A stretch of DNA of 64,000 nucleotides from Scatocola faecipullorum. GTDB lineage: Bacteria > Pseudomonadota > Alphaproteobacteria > RF32 > CAG-239. The stretch covers positions 1 to 64,000 of the forward strand of contig DVNC01000028.1 of assembly GCA_018714685.1 (NCBI GenBank), read 5' to 3'. The notes under the pieces were generated by a model. It searched no databases and was not told the origin of the DNA. It saw only the letters and a program-made list of their open reading frames with translations. Position numbers and translations under genes: made by a program. Shown one piece after another: positions 25,700 through 34,969 of this stretch (the stretch's first letter is position 1; every line of letters begins with the position of its first letter).

Positions 25700-25767
25700 A
25701 ATTGTGTTTTGTCTATTTTAAGCTGCTCCGCGGAATGGTTTTGGGCTTTATGAAATCTCAGATAGGT

Positions 25768-26850
25768 TCAGAGATTGCCGGCGCTGGAAAAATTGATGCG
25801 CGGGTCAACTAAGGAATAAGTGATGTCGCTGAGTAATTTCAGCAGCAGGCCTAAAAGCGCAAAAATGTATAAGGTTCCGAAAATAACCGGATAATCGCGG
25901 GTCATAATGGCTTCGTAGCCGAGCAGACCCAACCCGTTAAGTGAAAAAATAACTTCAATCAGCAACGAGCCGGTAAACAGCATTTTAATCAGCAGCGTCG
26001 GAAAACCGGCAACCACAATCAGCATTGCATTGCGAAAGACATGCCCGTATAAAACCTGATTTTCACTCAGGCCTTTGGCGCGGGCAGTCAAAACATACGG
26101 CTTGTTGATTTCATCCAGAAACGAATTTTTTGTCAGCATGGTCAGGCTGGCAAATCCTCCGATAACCATGGCTGTCACCGGCAGGGTAATATGCCAGAAA
26201 TAATCAATGATTTTGCCGAACAGGGAAAGCTGCTCCCAGTTGTCGGAAGTGAGTCCCCTCAGCGGAAACCAGTGCAGATAAGTTCCTCCGGCAAAAAAGA
26301 CAATCAGAAACACCGCAAACAGAAAAACCGGAATAGCCGCCCCGATGATAACCGCAAAAGAAGTCCAGACGTCAAAAGCGCTTCCGTCGCGTACGGCTTT
26401 TTTTATGCCCAGCGGCAGCGCAATCAGATAAATAATCAAAGTTGACCACAGTCCCAATGAAACGGAAACCGGCAGCCTTTCCCAAATCAGACGGCTGACG
26501 GATTTATCCTGATAATAGCTTTTGCCGAAATCAAACCTGGCATAAGAACTGACCATTTGCCAAAAGCGTTCATGCAGAGGTTTGTCAAATCCGAATTGTT
26601 TTTCCAGCTCTTTGATTAGATCCTCGGGCACGCCCTGCGCTCCCTGATACTTTGCCGCCGACTGATTCATGTTTACCGCCGCGGTGGAGGTAAACTGCGA
26701 CTTTGAATCAACGTTAAAACCGCGGTATTTGGCCAGAGTGTGTTCCACCGGTCCGCCCGGTGCTGTCTGGATAATCAGAAAATTGATTGTCAGAATGCCC
26801 AGCAGTGTCAGCGGAATCAGCAGCAGGCGTTTAATAATGTAATTTCTCAT
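25768..26850 (-). CDS. yejB: YejB-like ABC transporter permease
   Basis: A 360-aa inner-membrane permease of the dipeptide/oligopeptide family with six helices, the N-terminal IKRLLLIPLTLLGILTINF segment and an LTARAKGLSENQVLYGHVFRNA EAA-type loop. It contains the YejB-type insertion between helices 1 and 2. The yejA gene overlaps its start by 20 bases. No yejE or yejF follows; the next gene downstream is unrelated. Confidence 0.88.
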   Translation of the reverse strand: MRNYIIKRLLLIPLTLLGILTINFLIIQTAPGGPVEHTLAKYRGFNVDSKSQFTSTAAVNMNQSAAKYQGAQGVPEDLIKELEKQFGFDKPLHERFWQMVSSYARFDFGKSYYQDKSVSRLIWERLPVSVSLGLWSTLIIYLIALPLGIKKAVRDGSAFDVWTSFAVIIGAAIPVFLFAVFLIVFFAGGTYLHWFPLRGLTSDNWEQLSLFGKIIDYFWHITLPVTAMVIGGFASLTMLTKNSFLDEINKPYVLTARAKGLSENQVLYGHVFRNAMLIVVAGFPTLLIKMLFTGSLLIEVIFSLNGLGLLGYEAIMTRDYPVIFGTLYIFALLGLLLKLLSDITYSLVDPRINFSSAGNL

Positions 26851-28678
26851 TTGTTGTCCTTTCCTGCCGGGGTTTGGCCCACCATGTCATCGGCTGAAAA
26901 CCGGCCTTGACTTTGCTGTGCGGAAACATGAATTTGTTGTGATAAGCTACCCGCTGAGCCGGAGAATACCACTGCGGAATCATATAGTTTTCCGTCAGCA
27001 GAACCCTGTCGAGCGCACGCACATACGCTTCATAGTCGTCTTTTTCCTGTGCTGCGATTAACCCCTTGATTAACTGGTCGGCAACCGGGTTTTTGATGCC
27101 CATAATGTTATAGCTTCCCCTGACGTCGGCTGAAGCGCTGCCCCACATTTCGGCCTGTTCGTTGCCGGGCAGGCGGCTGACGCCGTAGGAGATAATCGCC
27201 ATGTCAAAATCAAAATTGTCCAGCCGGTTTTTAAAAATATTTACTTCCAAATTGCGAAAAGTCAGTTTGATGCCGATTTTGGCCAGATTATTGATAAAAG
27301 GCAGCATCACCCGTGTAAAGGTGTTGCCGTTGGCCGAATTGCTTAAAACTTCAAATGCCAGTGGTTCCCCGGTTTTCAGATTGGTCATTTTTCCGTTTAC
27401 AAAGTCATATCCGGCTGCCCGCAGCAACTTGACGGCTTCCTTCAGGTGCCGCCGTGTTTCCTTGAAGTCTTTGTGCCGCGGATTTGCCGGAACCGTTGTA
27501 AAAACTTCGTCCGGCAACTGCCGCCGGTATCTGTTCAAAATTGCCAGTTCTTTTCCTTGCGGCAGGCCGGTCGCTTCCATGCCCGTATTGGTAAAATAAC
27601 TGTACAGGCGCCGGTACTGGTTATAAAACAGTTTATCGTTGGCCCAGTCAAAGTTAAAAGCCAGTGCAATCGCCTGTCGGACACGCCGGTCCTGAAATTG
27701 GGGCTTGCGCAGGTTGAAAGCAAACATTTGCAGCACGGCCGCGTTATTATGAGCCATTTCCTGTTTGATTATCCTGCCTTCTTTAACCGGACGGTTGTCA
27801 TATCCGGTAACCCAGATTTTGGCAATATATTCTTCCCGTACGTCTATACTGCCGGCAAACAGGGCCTGCAAAGTGACAGTCGTATCCTGATAATAGTCAA
27901 AACGAACTTCGTCAAAGTTAAAAAAGCCCTTGCGGCTGGGCAAATCTTTCGCCCAGTAATCCGGATTCCGCCGGAAAACCAGATACCGTCCCGGTTCATA
28001 TTTTTCCAATCGGTAAGGGCCGCTGCCGAGCGGAATGCGCAGTGACGGTTTGCTGAAGTCAAGCCCCTCCCAGTCTTTGGCCGAATAAATTTTTATTTGT
28101 GACAAAATCAGCGGCAGTTCTTTGTTCTGCGAACCTTTTTTGAAATAAAAGCGCACTTCCCGCGGATTAATTTTTTCCACCCGCTCCACATCTGCATAAT
28201 AAACCTTATAAAGCGGCTGTCCTTTTTCTGTCAGAGCCTTGTAGCTGAAAATAACGTCATCGGCGGTAATCGGCGTCCCGTCTTGAAATTTGGCCCGTTC
28301 ATCCAGCAGAAAGCCGACATACGAATTGTCTTCCGGCAAGTCAAAGGCCTTTGCAACCAATGGATAAACCGTCGCCGGATCGTCTGCCGGAACAATGCCC
28401 AGACTGTCCAAACTCAGGTTGGCCACCTGCGGCGTAGCATTTCCTTTAAAGATAAACGGATTGAAATTGTCAAAACCGCCATATTCCGGCATCACGATTC
28501 GCCCGCCTTTGCGCGCCTGCGGGTCGGCATAGTCGAAATGGGTAAAATCATGTTCGTATTTGGGATGATGATACAGAGCAATCTGCGGCATAATCTCAGC
28601 CGTTGCCGGAAACGGCAGCAGCAACAGACCGCTCAGCAGCCAAAGGCGGATTTTTTTATTTATTGTAATTGTCCTCAT
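26831..28678 (-). CDS. yejA: YejA-like periplasmic solute-binding protein
   Basis: A family 5 extracellular solute-binding protein (615 aa from this start) with a signal peptide at 1-27 ending in FPATAEI. Long oligopeptide-binding folds with GGFDNFNPF and the family's DLPSRKGFFNFDEVRFDYY segment are visible. In E. coli the Yej system takes up microcin C and peptides. The ATG at 28678 gives a standard signal peptide; an earlier in-frame ATG (28705) adds nine residues. Confidence 0.88.
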   Translation of the reverse strand: MRTITINKKIRLWLLSGLLLLPFPATAEIMPQIALYHHPKYEHDFTHFDYADPQARKGGRIVMPEYGGFDNFNPFIFKGNATPQVANLSLDSLGIVPADDPATVYPLVAKAFDLPEDNSYVGFLLDERAKFQDGTPITADDVIFSYKALTEKGQPLYKVYYADVERVEKINPREVRFYFKKGSQNKELPLILSQIKIYSAKDWEGLDFSKPSLRIPLGSGPYRLEKYEPGRYLVFRRNPDYWAKDLPSRKGFFNFDEVRFDYYQDTTVTLQALFAGSIDVREEYIAKIWVTGYDNRPVKEGRIIKQEMAHNNAAVLQMFAFNLRKPQFQDRRVRQAIALAFNFDWANDKLFYNQYRRLYSYFTNTGMEATGLPQGKELAILNRYRRQLPDEVFTTVPANPRHKDFKETRRHLKEAVKLLRAAGYDFVNGKMTNLKTGEPLAFEVLSNSANGNTFTRVMLPFINNLAKIGIKLTFRNLEVNIFKNRLDNFDFDMAIISYGVSRLPGNEQAEMWGSASADVRGSYNIMGIKNPVADQLIKGLIAAQEKDDYEAYVRALDRVLLTENYMIPQWYSPAQRVAYHNKFMFPHSKVKAGFQPMTWWAKPRQERTTNEKLHY

Positions 28679-30086
28679 CCGTCCATCCGCTGAAGGGATA
28701 TGCATAATCTTCGTCTTTTGCCTGTGTCAGTCGGGATTTCCTCGTTTCTGCCGGGTAAGCGGTTTCCGTCTCCGGTTTGGCCTCCGCCCGCGGCTGAATG
28801 CCGGTCATCTCCTCCCATTCCCGTTTGAGGGAGTTGAGTGTTTTCTGTGTATTGGTAAAGCCGATTTCCGTTTCCTCCATGCTCGAAAAAGTCGGCTGCT
28901 TTCTTATGTCTTCGACGGCTGGTTCCCTTTCTTCGGCAAAGCGGCTTCTTTCCTTGTCGTCTCTTTCTTCTTCACGGCGGGTGATAACCGGCGCCGGCAT
29001 GGCGTCGTCGTCATGTCGCACGTCAACAAACGGCGTTTGCGGTTCACTGTCGGTTTCCGCCGTGCCGAAACTGCGTTCCAGAGCCATTGAAAAGGGATCT
29101 CTGTCGCCGTTCGTTTCCGGTTCTTCTTGGGGCCGGCTGCGGTGCTTAAACGGATTGAACATATCCATAAACGATTTACGGTCGCCGTCTTCCGTTTGCG
29201 AAACGGCGGCAAAAGAAGAGTTTTCGTGCTGAGGTCTGAGTTCGCGGCGTAAAGGTTCTCTTTCTTCCGTTGCCGGAGCAGAAGCGGAAAGCCCGCTGAA
29301 CCGGCGTGGTTCCAGTGAAGTTTCCTCATTTTCCTCCCTGAGGTCGCCGAAGTCGCGCTTGCGGCGGATTTGTTCGCCCCAGGGGGCAAGAATGGAATAG
29401 ACCTTGCCGTAAACTCCGGTTTCGACCATTGTCAGAAAAATGCGCTCTTTGTCATGTTTTTCCAAAATGCCGAGCAGATTTTGATATCGGGCGCAAAATT
29501 CCAGAATCGTCCCTGCCAAAACTTTGTCATTTTGGGCCTTGAGAACCAGACGGCTGCCGAAATTGCCCTGATTGGCGTCAATTTCGATAATTACTTTGCC
29601 GAATGCCCATTTGGCGCCGTTGCGAGTTTTGGCCCACAGGGAATCTATCTGCTCGGGCGCAGCCAGTGCCCCGCGCTGAATAATTTCGGCCAGCAGTTCG
29701 TTCATGTCGGTTATGAACAGGTCAAATTTATTGAGAATGAAACCGTCTTTGCCGTTTTGTTCGGCTTCCAGCATAATCCGTGCGATTAAATCCGTATATT
29801 CCAGATTCTTTTTCATCTGTTTAAACAAACTGTACATATTGTCGTTCAGGCGGTGGAAGTTCAGATATTGGGTCACGTAACCGAAAATCATCCACAAGAC
29901 GAGAACCGGCAGCACCAGCAGCGCGATATACAAGGAAATGTCCGACAGTCCCAAACTGCCGAAACTCATGCCGCCGAGCTTGTCTTTCAAATACATGAAC
30001 ATATAAATCAACCACAGGAAAGTTGAAAAGACCGAGGCAAAAAAAGCTAAAGCTAACACGAACGGAAACTCCCGGTTAATAAACAA
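28656..30086 (-). CDS. two-TM protein with long acidic disordered tail
   Basis: A 476-aa protein starting with TTG behind AAAGGG. Two N-terminal helices (9-31 and 50-72), a conserved-looking helical domain (75-235), then about 230 residues rich in Glu, Arg, Ser and Pro that look disordered. Its end overlaps yejA by 23 bases, so it seems to head the yej run. Family unknown to me. Confidence 0.6.
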   Translation of the reverse strand: MFINREFPFVLALAFFASVFSTFLWLIYMFMYLKDKLGGMSFGSLGLSDISLYIALLVLPVLVLWMIFGYVTQYLNFHRLNDNMYSLFKQMKKNLEYTDLIARIMLEAEQNGKDGFILNKFDLFITDMNELLAEIIQRGALAAPEQIDSLWAKTRNGAKWAFGKVIIEIDANQGNFGSRLVLKAQNDKVLAGTILEFCARYQNLLGILEKHDKERIFLTMVETGVYGKVYSILAPWGEQIRRKRDFGDLREENEETSLEPRRFSGLSASAPATEEREPLRRELRPQHENSSFAAVSQTEDGDRKSFMDMFNPFKHRSRPQEEPETNGDRDPFSMALERSFGTAETDSEPQTPFVDVRHDDDAMPAPVITRREEERDDKERSRFAEEREPAVEDIRKQPTFSSMEETEIGFTNTQKTLNSLKREWEEMTGIQPRAEAKPETETAYPAETRKSRLTQAKDEDYAYPFSGWTDEDNYNK

Positions 30087-30262
30087 AATCTGCCCTTTAT
30101 ACTATTCCATCTGCGGCAGATTTCAATTAAAATCTTTGCAAAACGCCCTGCTTTGGGATATTAGGGGCGATAAATCAACAACAAACAAAAATAATAGTCG
30201 AAATTTTGAAATTTTTGTGCTAAGAAACCAGCAGGACTAAATTTATAAAGAGAAAAAACACC

Positions 30263-31234
30263 ATGAGTAATAACAATACATTGGTTTTGGATTTTGAAAA
30301 AAATATCGTTGAAATCGAAGCTAAGATTGAAAGTTTAAAACTCTTGGCCAAAGACCAGGATGTCGATATCGCCCAGGAGGTTAACCGTTTGGAACAAAAA
30401 CTCGAAAAACAGGTCAAGCTGACATACGCTAACCTGACCCCTTGGCAGAAACTTCAGGTTTCCCGCCATCCCCAGCGCCCGCACTGTCTGGATTATGTTC
30501 ATGCCCTGATTGAAGATTTTACCCCGCTCTGCGGCGACCGCCTGTTTGGCGACGATGAGGCTATGATCGGCGGTATCGGCCGCTTTAAGAATATTTCCGT
30601 CGTTGTCATCGGACAGGAAAAGGGCTCTGATCTTGAAACCCGTATGAAACATAATTTCGGTATGGCCAAGCCGGAAGGGTATCGCAAGGCACAGCGCCTG
30701 ATGGATATGGCTGACAAATTCAATATGCCGGTTATCGCATTCGTCGATACCGACGGCGCTTTCCCGGGCATCGACGCCGAAGCCCGCGGTCAGGCCGAGG
30801 CAATTGCTTCATCAATTGAAAAATGCTTGCAGATTCATGTGCCGATTATCTCAATCGTTATTGGTATGGGCGGTTCCGGCGGTGCCATTGCCATTGCTAC
30901 GGCTAACCGGATTCTGATGCTGGAACACTCGATTTATTCGGTTATTTCTCCCGAAGGCTGCGCTTCCATTTTGTGGCGTTCGGCCGATAAAGTTCAGGAG
31001 GCGACAGAAGCGTTGAAACTCACCGCGCAGGATTTGCGTAAATTCGGCGTGATTGACGAGATTATCAAAGAGCCAGTCGGCGGCGCCCATCGCGACCCCA
31101 AAACCACTATTGAAAAGGTTGGCGACAGCATTCTTAAACATTTGAAGGAGCTGCTGCCGTTGAGCGGTGACGAATTGAAAAAGCAGCGCACGGCCAAGTT
31201 CCTGGCCATGGGGCGCAATTTGCCGGAAAATTAA
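30263..31234 (+). CDS. accA: AccA, acetyl-CoA carboxylase carboxyltransferase alpha
   Basis: A 323-aa alpha subunit of the carboxyltransferase that moves CO2 from biotin to acetyl-CoA in fatty-acid synthesis. Seen: the N-terminal helical LDFEKNIVEIEAKIE, the HPQRPHCLDYVHALIEDF stretch and the crotonase-fold GMGGSGGAIAIATANRILM with SPEGCASILW. Its partner accD lies 2 kb downstream on the same strand. Confidence 0.97.
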   Translation: MSNNNTLVLDFEKNIVEIEAKIESLKLLAKDQDVDIAQEVNRLEQKLEKQVKLTYANLTPWQKLQVSRHPQRPHCLDYVHALIEDFTPLCGDRLFGDDEAMIGGIGRFKNISVVVIGQEKGSDLETRMKHNFGMAKPEGYRKAQRLMDMADKFNMPVIAFVDTDGAFPGIDAEARGQAEAIASSIEKCLQIHVPIISIVIGMGGSGGAIAIATANRILMLEHSIYSVISPEGCASILWRSADKVQEATEALKLTAQDLRKFGVIDEIIKEPVGGAHRDPKTTIEKVGDSILKHLKELLPLSGDELKKQRTAKFLAMGRNLPEN

Positions 31235-31243
31235 AGGAAAGCC

Positions 31244-32377
31244 ATGACCGTCGGAAGTTTTTATCTGCCCTGGGAGGGACTGCTCGGAGGACTGGTCGTC
31301 ATCTTGCTGCTCGGCAATATGATTGTTTTGCTGCGGCGAGGTGCTTCAAAAGAGTTGTCTTCGTTGGCGGATACGCTGTTCCGCGGTCAGGCCGAACTGG
31401 CCGGACGTCTGACCCAGCTGTCGGAAAATAATCAGAATTCTCAGAACCGTATTGCCGAAGCTATAAACGAGCAGAAACTGTCGGTGCTGAAAATAATGGA
31501 TGAAAAGCTGCTGGCAGTTACCAAAAGCGTCGGCGACGGATTGCAGCAGTCAACCGCCAAAACGACGGAAACGCTGCACGACCTGCGTGAACGTCTGGCC
31601 AAGATAGATGTTGCCCAGCAGAAGATTTCCAGTTTGTCGGAGCAGGTCGTCTCGCTGCAGGAAGTCCTTTCCAACAAGCAGGCGCGCGGCGCTTTCGGCG
31701 AGATTCAGCTGAATGACCTCGTCACTTCGGCTTTGCCGCCTTCGGCTTATGCTTTTCAGGTTGTGCTCGGTAATCAGAAACGCGCCGACTGCGTACTGAA
31801 TCTGCCCAATCCGCCGGGAATGATTGTAATTGACTCCAAATTTCCGCTTGAAAGCTATCAGGCGCTCCGCAATGCCCAAACCGACCGCGAAAAGGTTGAG
31901 GCTGAGCGTTTTTTCCGTGCTTCGGTGCTGAAGCATATTAAAGATATTTCCGAGAAATATATTATTCCCGGCGAAACCGCGGAATCTGCCCTGATGTTTC
32001 TGCCCTCGGAATCCATATACGCCGAACTTCATTCCAATTTTACCGATGTGGTTGAAGTCTCCTACCGTTCCAAAGTCTGGATTGTTTCGCCGACCACGCT
32101 GATGGCCACACTTAATACGGTGCGCGCGGTATTAAAAGACGCCCGTATGCGGGAAATGGCCGGCGTTATTCAGAAAGAAGTCGGCAGCCTGACCGAAGAC
32201 ATTTCCCGGCTTGATGACCGCATTGAGAGCCTGAGCAAGCATTTTGACATGGCTTCGCGCGATATCGGCGACATCAAGGTTTCTTCCGGAAAGATTTCCC
32301 GCCGGATTGACCGGATTGAAGATATTCAGCTCGGCAATGACAAAACACCGGTCGGCGTTGAGCATCTGGCCTCCTGA
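31244..32377 (+). CDS. rmuC: RmuC family protein
   Basis: A 377-aa protein: one N-terminal transmembrane helix, a long coiled coil (about 45-145), then the RmuC nuclease-like domain with GAFGEIQLNDL, DSKFPLESYQAL and FLPSESIYAEL. RmuC is linked to limiting inversions at short repeats. AAAGGAA precedes the ATG, nine bases after accA. Confidence 0.9.
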   Translation: MTVGSFYLPWEGLLGGLVVILLLGNMIVLLRRGASKELSSLADTLFRGQAELAGRLTQLSENNQNSQNRIAEAINEQKLSVLKIMDEKLLAVTKSVGDGLQQSTAKTTETLHDLRERLAKIDVAQQKISSLSEQVVSLQEVLSNKQARGAFGEIQLNDLVTSALPPSAYAFQVVLGNQKRADCVLNLPNPPGMIVIDSKFPLESYQALRNAQTDREKVEAERFFRASVLKHIKDISEKYIIPGETAESALMFLPSESIYAELHSNFTDVVEVSYRSKVWIVSPTTLMATLNTVRAVLKDARMREMAGVIQKEVGSLTEDISRLDDRIESLSKHFDMASRDIGDIKVSSGKISRRIDRIEDIQLGNDKTPVGVEHLAS

Positions 32378-32509
32378 AACCGGAATAATAATATGGGATA
32401 ACTCACAATAAAATTTTTGCATTTTACCAAATTGCGATATTGATTTATGGAATAAAAGCGGATAACTTATCTGCTGATAACAATAAAAGGAAAATAAAGA
32501 GGTATTATC

Positions 32510-32794
32510 GTGACTAGATCTGAATTAATTGAAAGAATTGCCAATAAAAATCCCCATTTAATGCTGAAAGACGTTGAGCGTATCGTTGCCGTCGTATTTG
32601 ATAAAATCATCAGCTCTCTGGCGGCCGGAGAACGTGTCGAGTTCCGCGGCTTTGGCGCTTTTTCGATTCGTAAACGCACGCCCCGGGTTGCCAAAAATCC
32701 CCGCACCGGCGAACAGGTTCAGGTTGAAGAACGCAATATTCCTCATTTTAAAACCGGAAAACAACTGCATGAATTGCTGAATCCGAAAAAATAA
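32510..32794 (+). CDS. ihfB: IHF beta subunit
   Basis: A 94-aa DNA-bending HU/IHF protein, beta type: MTRSELIERIANKNPHL at the start and the GFGAFSIRKRTPRVAKNPRT beta-arm with its conserved Pro-containing tip. It starts with GTG behind an AGAGG site. A GATAACTTATC palindrome (32461-32471) lies in the promoter gap. Confidence 0.94.
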   Translation: MTRSELIERIANKNPHLMLKDVERIVAVVFDKIISSLAAGERVEFRGFGAFSIRKRTPRVAKNPRTGEQVQVEERNIPHFKTGKQLHELLNPKK

Positions 32795-32823
32795 TTCCGA
32801 AATTTTAGCGAAAGGGCTGGAAC

Positions 32824-33234
32824 ATGGGTTTTATGAAACTGTTGATAGGCTTGCCGATATTGATTGTTATTCTGATTTTTGCATTCGTGAATAATGATTT
32901 GGCGACGTTTGACCTCTGGCCTTTTTACTTTGAAATAACCGTATCTTTGAGCGTGGCGGTTGTTTTCTTCATTCTGTTGGGCTTTATTCTCGGCCTGGTA
33001 TGGATGTGGATGTCTTATGCCCCGGTGCGCAAGGCGTTGCGTCAACAGGTTAAGCAAAACAAAAAACTGAGCAAAGAACAGCAGAAACTGGTTGAAAAGG
33101 TTTCGGGGCTGCAGTCCAATCTGGACAGCTTTAAGGCCGCCGAAGCCGCTAAACCCAAACCGACAATAAAAGAAAGGTTTAAGGCCGCTTTCTCCCGTAA
33201 GCCGAAGACCGGCGAAGCTGCTGAAACCAAATAA
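32824..33234 (+). CDS. lapA: LapA-domain membrane protein
   Basis: A 136-aa inner-membrane protein: two helices (7-25 and 38-62) with the FAFVNNDLATFDLWPF hairpin typical of DUF1049/LapA, then a coiled coil and a basic tail. In E. coli LapA works with LapB in controlling LPS synthesis. Its place after ihfB is the usual order. Confidence 0.85.
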   Translation: MGFMKLLIGLPILIVILIFAFVNNDLATFDLWPFYFEITVSLSVAVVFFILLGFILGLVWMWMSYAPVRKALRQQVKQNKKLSKEQQKLVEKVSGLQSNLDSFKAAEAAKPKPTIKERFKAAFSRKPKTGEAAETK

Positions 33235-33250
33235 CTGAAATGGTATAAAC

Positions 33251-34129
33251 ATGAACTGGTTAACTGATTTCGTACGTCCGAAAATAAAAAAAGTCACCCC
33301 GAAAGAGATTGCCGACAATCTGTGGGTCAAATGCCCGATTTGCGGTCAAATGCTCTTCTCCAAGGAAATGAAGAAAAGCCTGTATGTCTGCACTTCCTGC
33401 GGCCATCATCTGCGTCTCTATGTTGACAAACGGCTGAAAATGCTTTTTGACGGCGAGTTTAATGAAATCGCTCTGCCCAAGGTTAAGGAAGATCCGCTCA
33501 AATTCAAGGACACCAAAAGATATACCGACCGTCTTAAGGCTTATCGCAAATCAACCGAAAGCAATGATGCCATCCGTGTTGCCCAGGGCGACATCGGCGG
33601 CATTCCCTGCGTCGTCGCCGCAATGGATTTCTCTTTTATGGGCGGCTCTATGGGAATGGCCGTCGGCGAGGGAATAGTTAAAGCGGCTGAAGTTTCTGCC
33701 CGCAATAATTACCCGCTGATTATTGTCGCTTCCTCCGGCGGCGCCCGCATGCAGGAGGGCATTTTGTCCCTGATGCAGATGGCCCGTACCACGGCGGCGA
33801 TTAATCAGGTGAAGGAAAAAGGTATTCCTTATATTTCGGTTCTGACCGATCCGACCACCGGCGGCGTTTCCGCTTCTTTTGCCATGCTGGGCGATGTTCA
33901 CATTGCCGAAAAAGGCTGCATTATCGGTTTTGCCGGGGCCCGCGTGATTGAACAGACGATTCGCGAAAAACTGCCGGAAGGTTTCCAGCGCGCCGAATAT
34001 CTGCGTGAACACGGTATGGTTGATATTGTGGTCACCCGCCAGGAACTGAAAAACGAATTGGTCAAGGTTATCAGTATCCTGACCCATAAAAAACCGGCGT
34101 TGAATACAGCGCTGTTGGAAAACAGATAA
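33251..34129 (+). CDS. accD: AccD, acetyl-CoA carboxylase carboxyltransferase beta
   Basis: A 292-aa beta subunit with an N-terminal zinc ribbon (CPICGQ and CTSCGHH) and the crotonase-fold core: DFSFMGGSMGMAVGEGI, ASSGGARMQEGI and TDPTTGGVSASFAM. A terminator follows. Confidence 0.97.
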   Translation: MNWLTDFVRPKIKKVTPKEIADNLWVKCPICGQMLFSKEMKKSLYVCTSCGHHLRLYVDKRLKMLFDGEFNEIALPKVKEDPLKFKDTKRYTDRLKAYRKSTESNDAIRVAQGDIGGIPCVVAAMDFSFMGGSMGMAVGEGIVKAAEVSARNNYPLIIVASSGGARMQEGILSLMQMARTTAAINQVKEKGIPYISVLTDPTTGGVSASFAMLGDVHIAEKGCIIGFAGARVIEQTIREKLPEGFQRAEYLREHGMVDIVVTRQELKNELVKVISILTHKKPALNTALLENR

Positions 34130-34133
34130 AACT

Positions 34134-34158
34134 AGCCCTGCTTCGGCAGGGCTTTTCA
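34134..34158 (+). terminator. rho-independent terminator after accD
   Basis: AGCCCTGC / GCAGGGCT around TTCG, followed by TTTT. Confidence 0.85.
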
Positions 34159-34217
34159 TATCTGCGGCCCTTTTAAATCGCCGAAGAGAACTTATCTATA
34201 TATCCCGAGAGGAAACC

Positions 34218-34889
34218 ATGACGCTGGATTTATCAAAACTGGAATATGTTATTTTTGACTGGGACAACACGCTGGCCGAAAGCCGGAGCACGTTGGTTCT
34301 GTCCGTCAACCGGGTTTTGAAAGAATACGGCCTGCCTGACTGGGAGGCGGTTAAAAGCCGCCGTAATCCGGATTTGTCTTTTCGCGATAATTTTCCGCTT
34401 GTCTTCGGGGCTGAAAATGCCGTTGCCGCTTACGAACGTTATGCTGAAATCTATAAACGTGAGGTTCGCAGCCATATCAGCACCTTTCCCGGCGTGCGCG
34501 ATGTTCTGGCTTTTTTTCATGCCCGCGGAATTCCGATGATGATTATGAGCAACAAAGACCGGCGTCTGATGGAAATAGAACTGCCGCTGTTGTTTGATCC
34601 GCAGTTGTTTTCCCGTGTCGTCTGCGGTCATGAGGCTTCCCGCGACAAGCCTTATCCCGAGCAGATTTATTACACTCTTGACGGTCTGTTGGCTCCGGCG
34701 GACATTACTCCTGAACGTGTATGGATGATAGGTGACAGCCCGATGGACAGCAAATCGGCCGAAGCCGCCAATGCCCTCCCGGTACGCATAGGGCGCTCAA
34801 TTTGGGGAGATGAAGGAGCCCCGGATACCAAGATTGTCTATTTCAACAATTTTGAAGATTTTTACCACACGCTGAAGCTGATTAAATAG
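34218..34889 (+). CDS. HAD-superfamily phosphatase
   Basis: A 223-aa HAD hydrolase. Motif I is FDWDNTL with nucleophile Asp, motif II MIMSNKD, motif III around DKPYPEQIY and motif IV WMIGDSPMDSKSA. The helical cap between motifs I and II matches phosphoglycolate-phosphatase-like subfamily I. Substrate unknown. AGAGGAAA precedes the ATG. Confidence 0.85.
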   Translation: MTLDLSKLEYVIFDWDNTLAESRSTLVLSVNRVLKEYGLPDWEAVKSRRNPDLSFRDNFPLVFGAENAVAAYERYAEIYKREVRSHISTFPGVRDVLAFFHARGIPMMIMSNKDRRLMEIELPLLFDPQLFSRVVCGHEASRDKPYPEQIYYTLDGLLAPADITPERVWMIGDSPMDSKSAEAANALPVRIGRSIWGDEGAPDTKIVYFNNFEDFYHTLKLIK

Positions 34890-34900
34890 ACAAATAAGGC

Positions 34901-34960
34901 TTGAAAAATTGTCTAAAAAACGCTAAGATGAATTCATTCTTTTTAACAGACAATTTTTCA
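34901..34960 (+). promoter_or_regulatory. glgX promoter flanked by a 13-bp inverted repeat
   Basis: TTGAAA (34901-34906) and TAAGAT (34924-34929) are 17 bases apart. TGAAAAATTGTCT (34902-34914), covering the -35 box, and AGACAATTTTTCA (34948-34960), just before the ribosome site, are exact reverse complements. This suggests an operator pair or a leader hairpin. Confidence 0.55.
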
Positions 34961-34969
34961 GGTGACATA

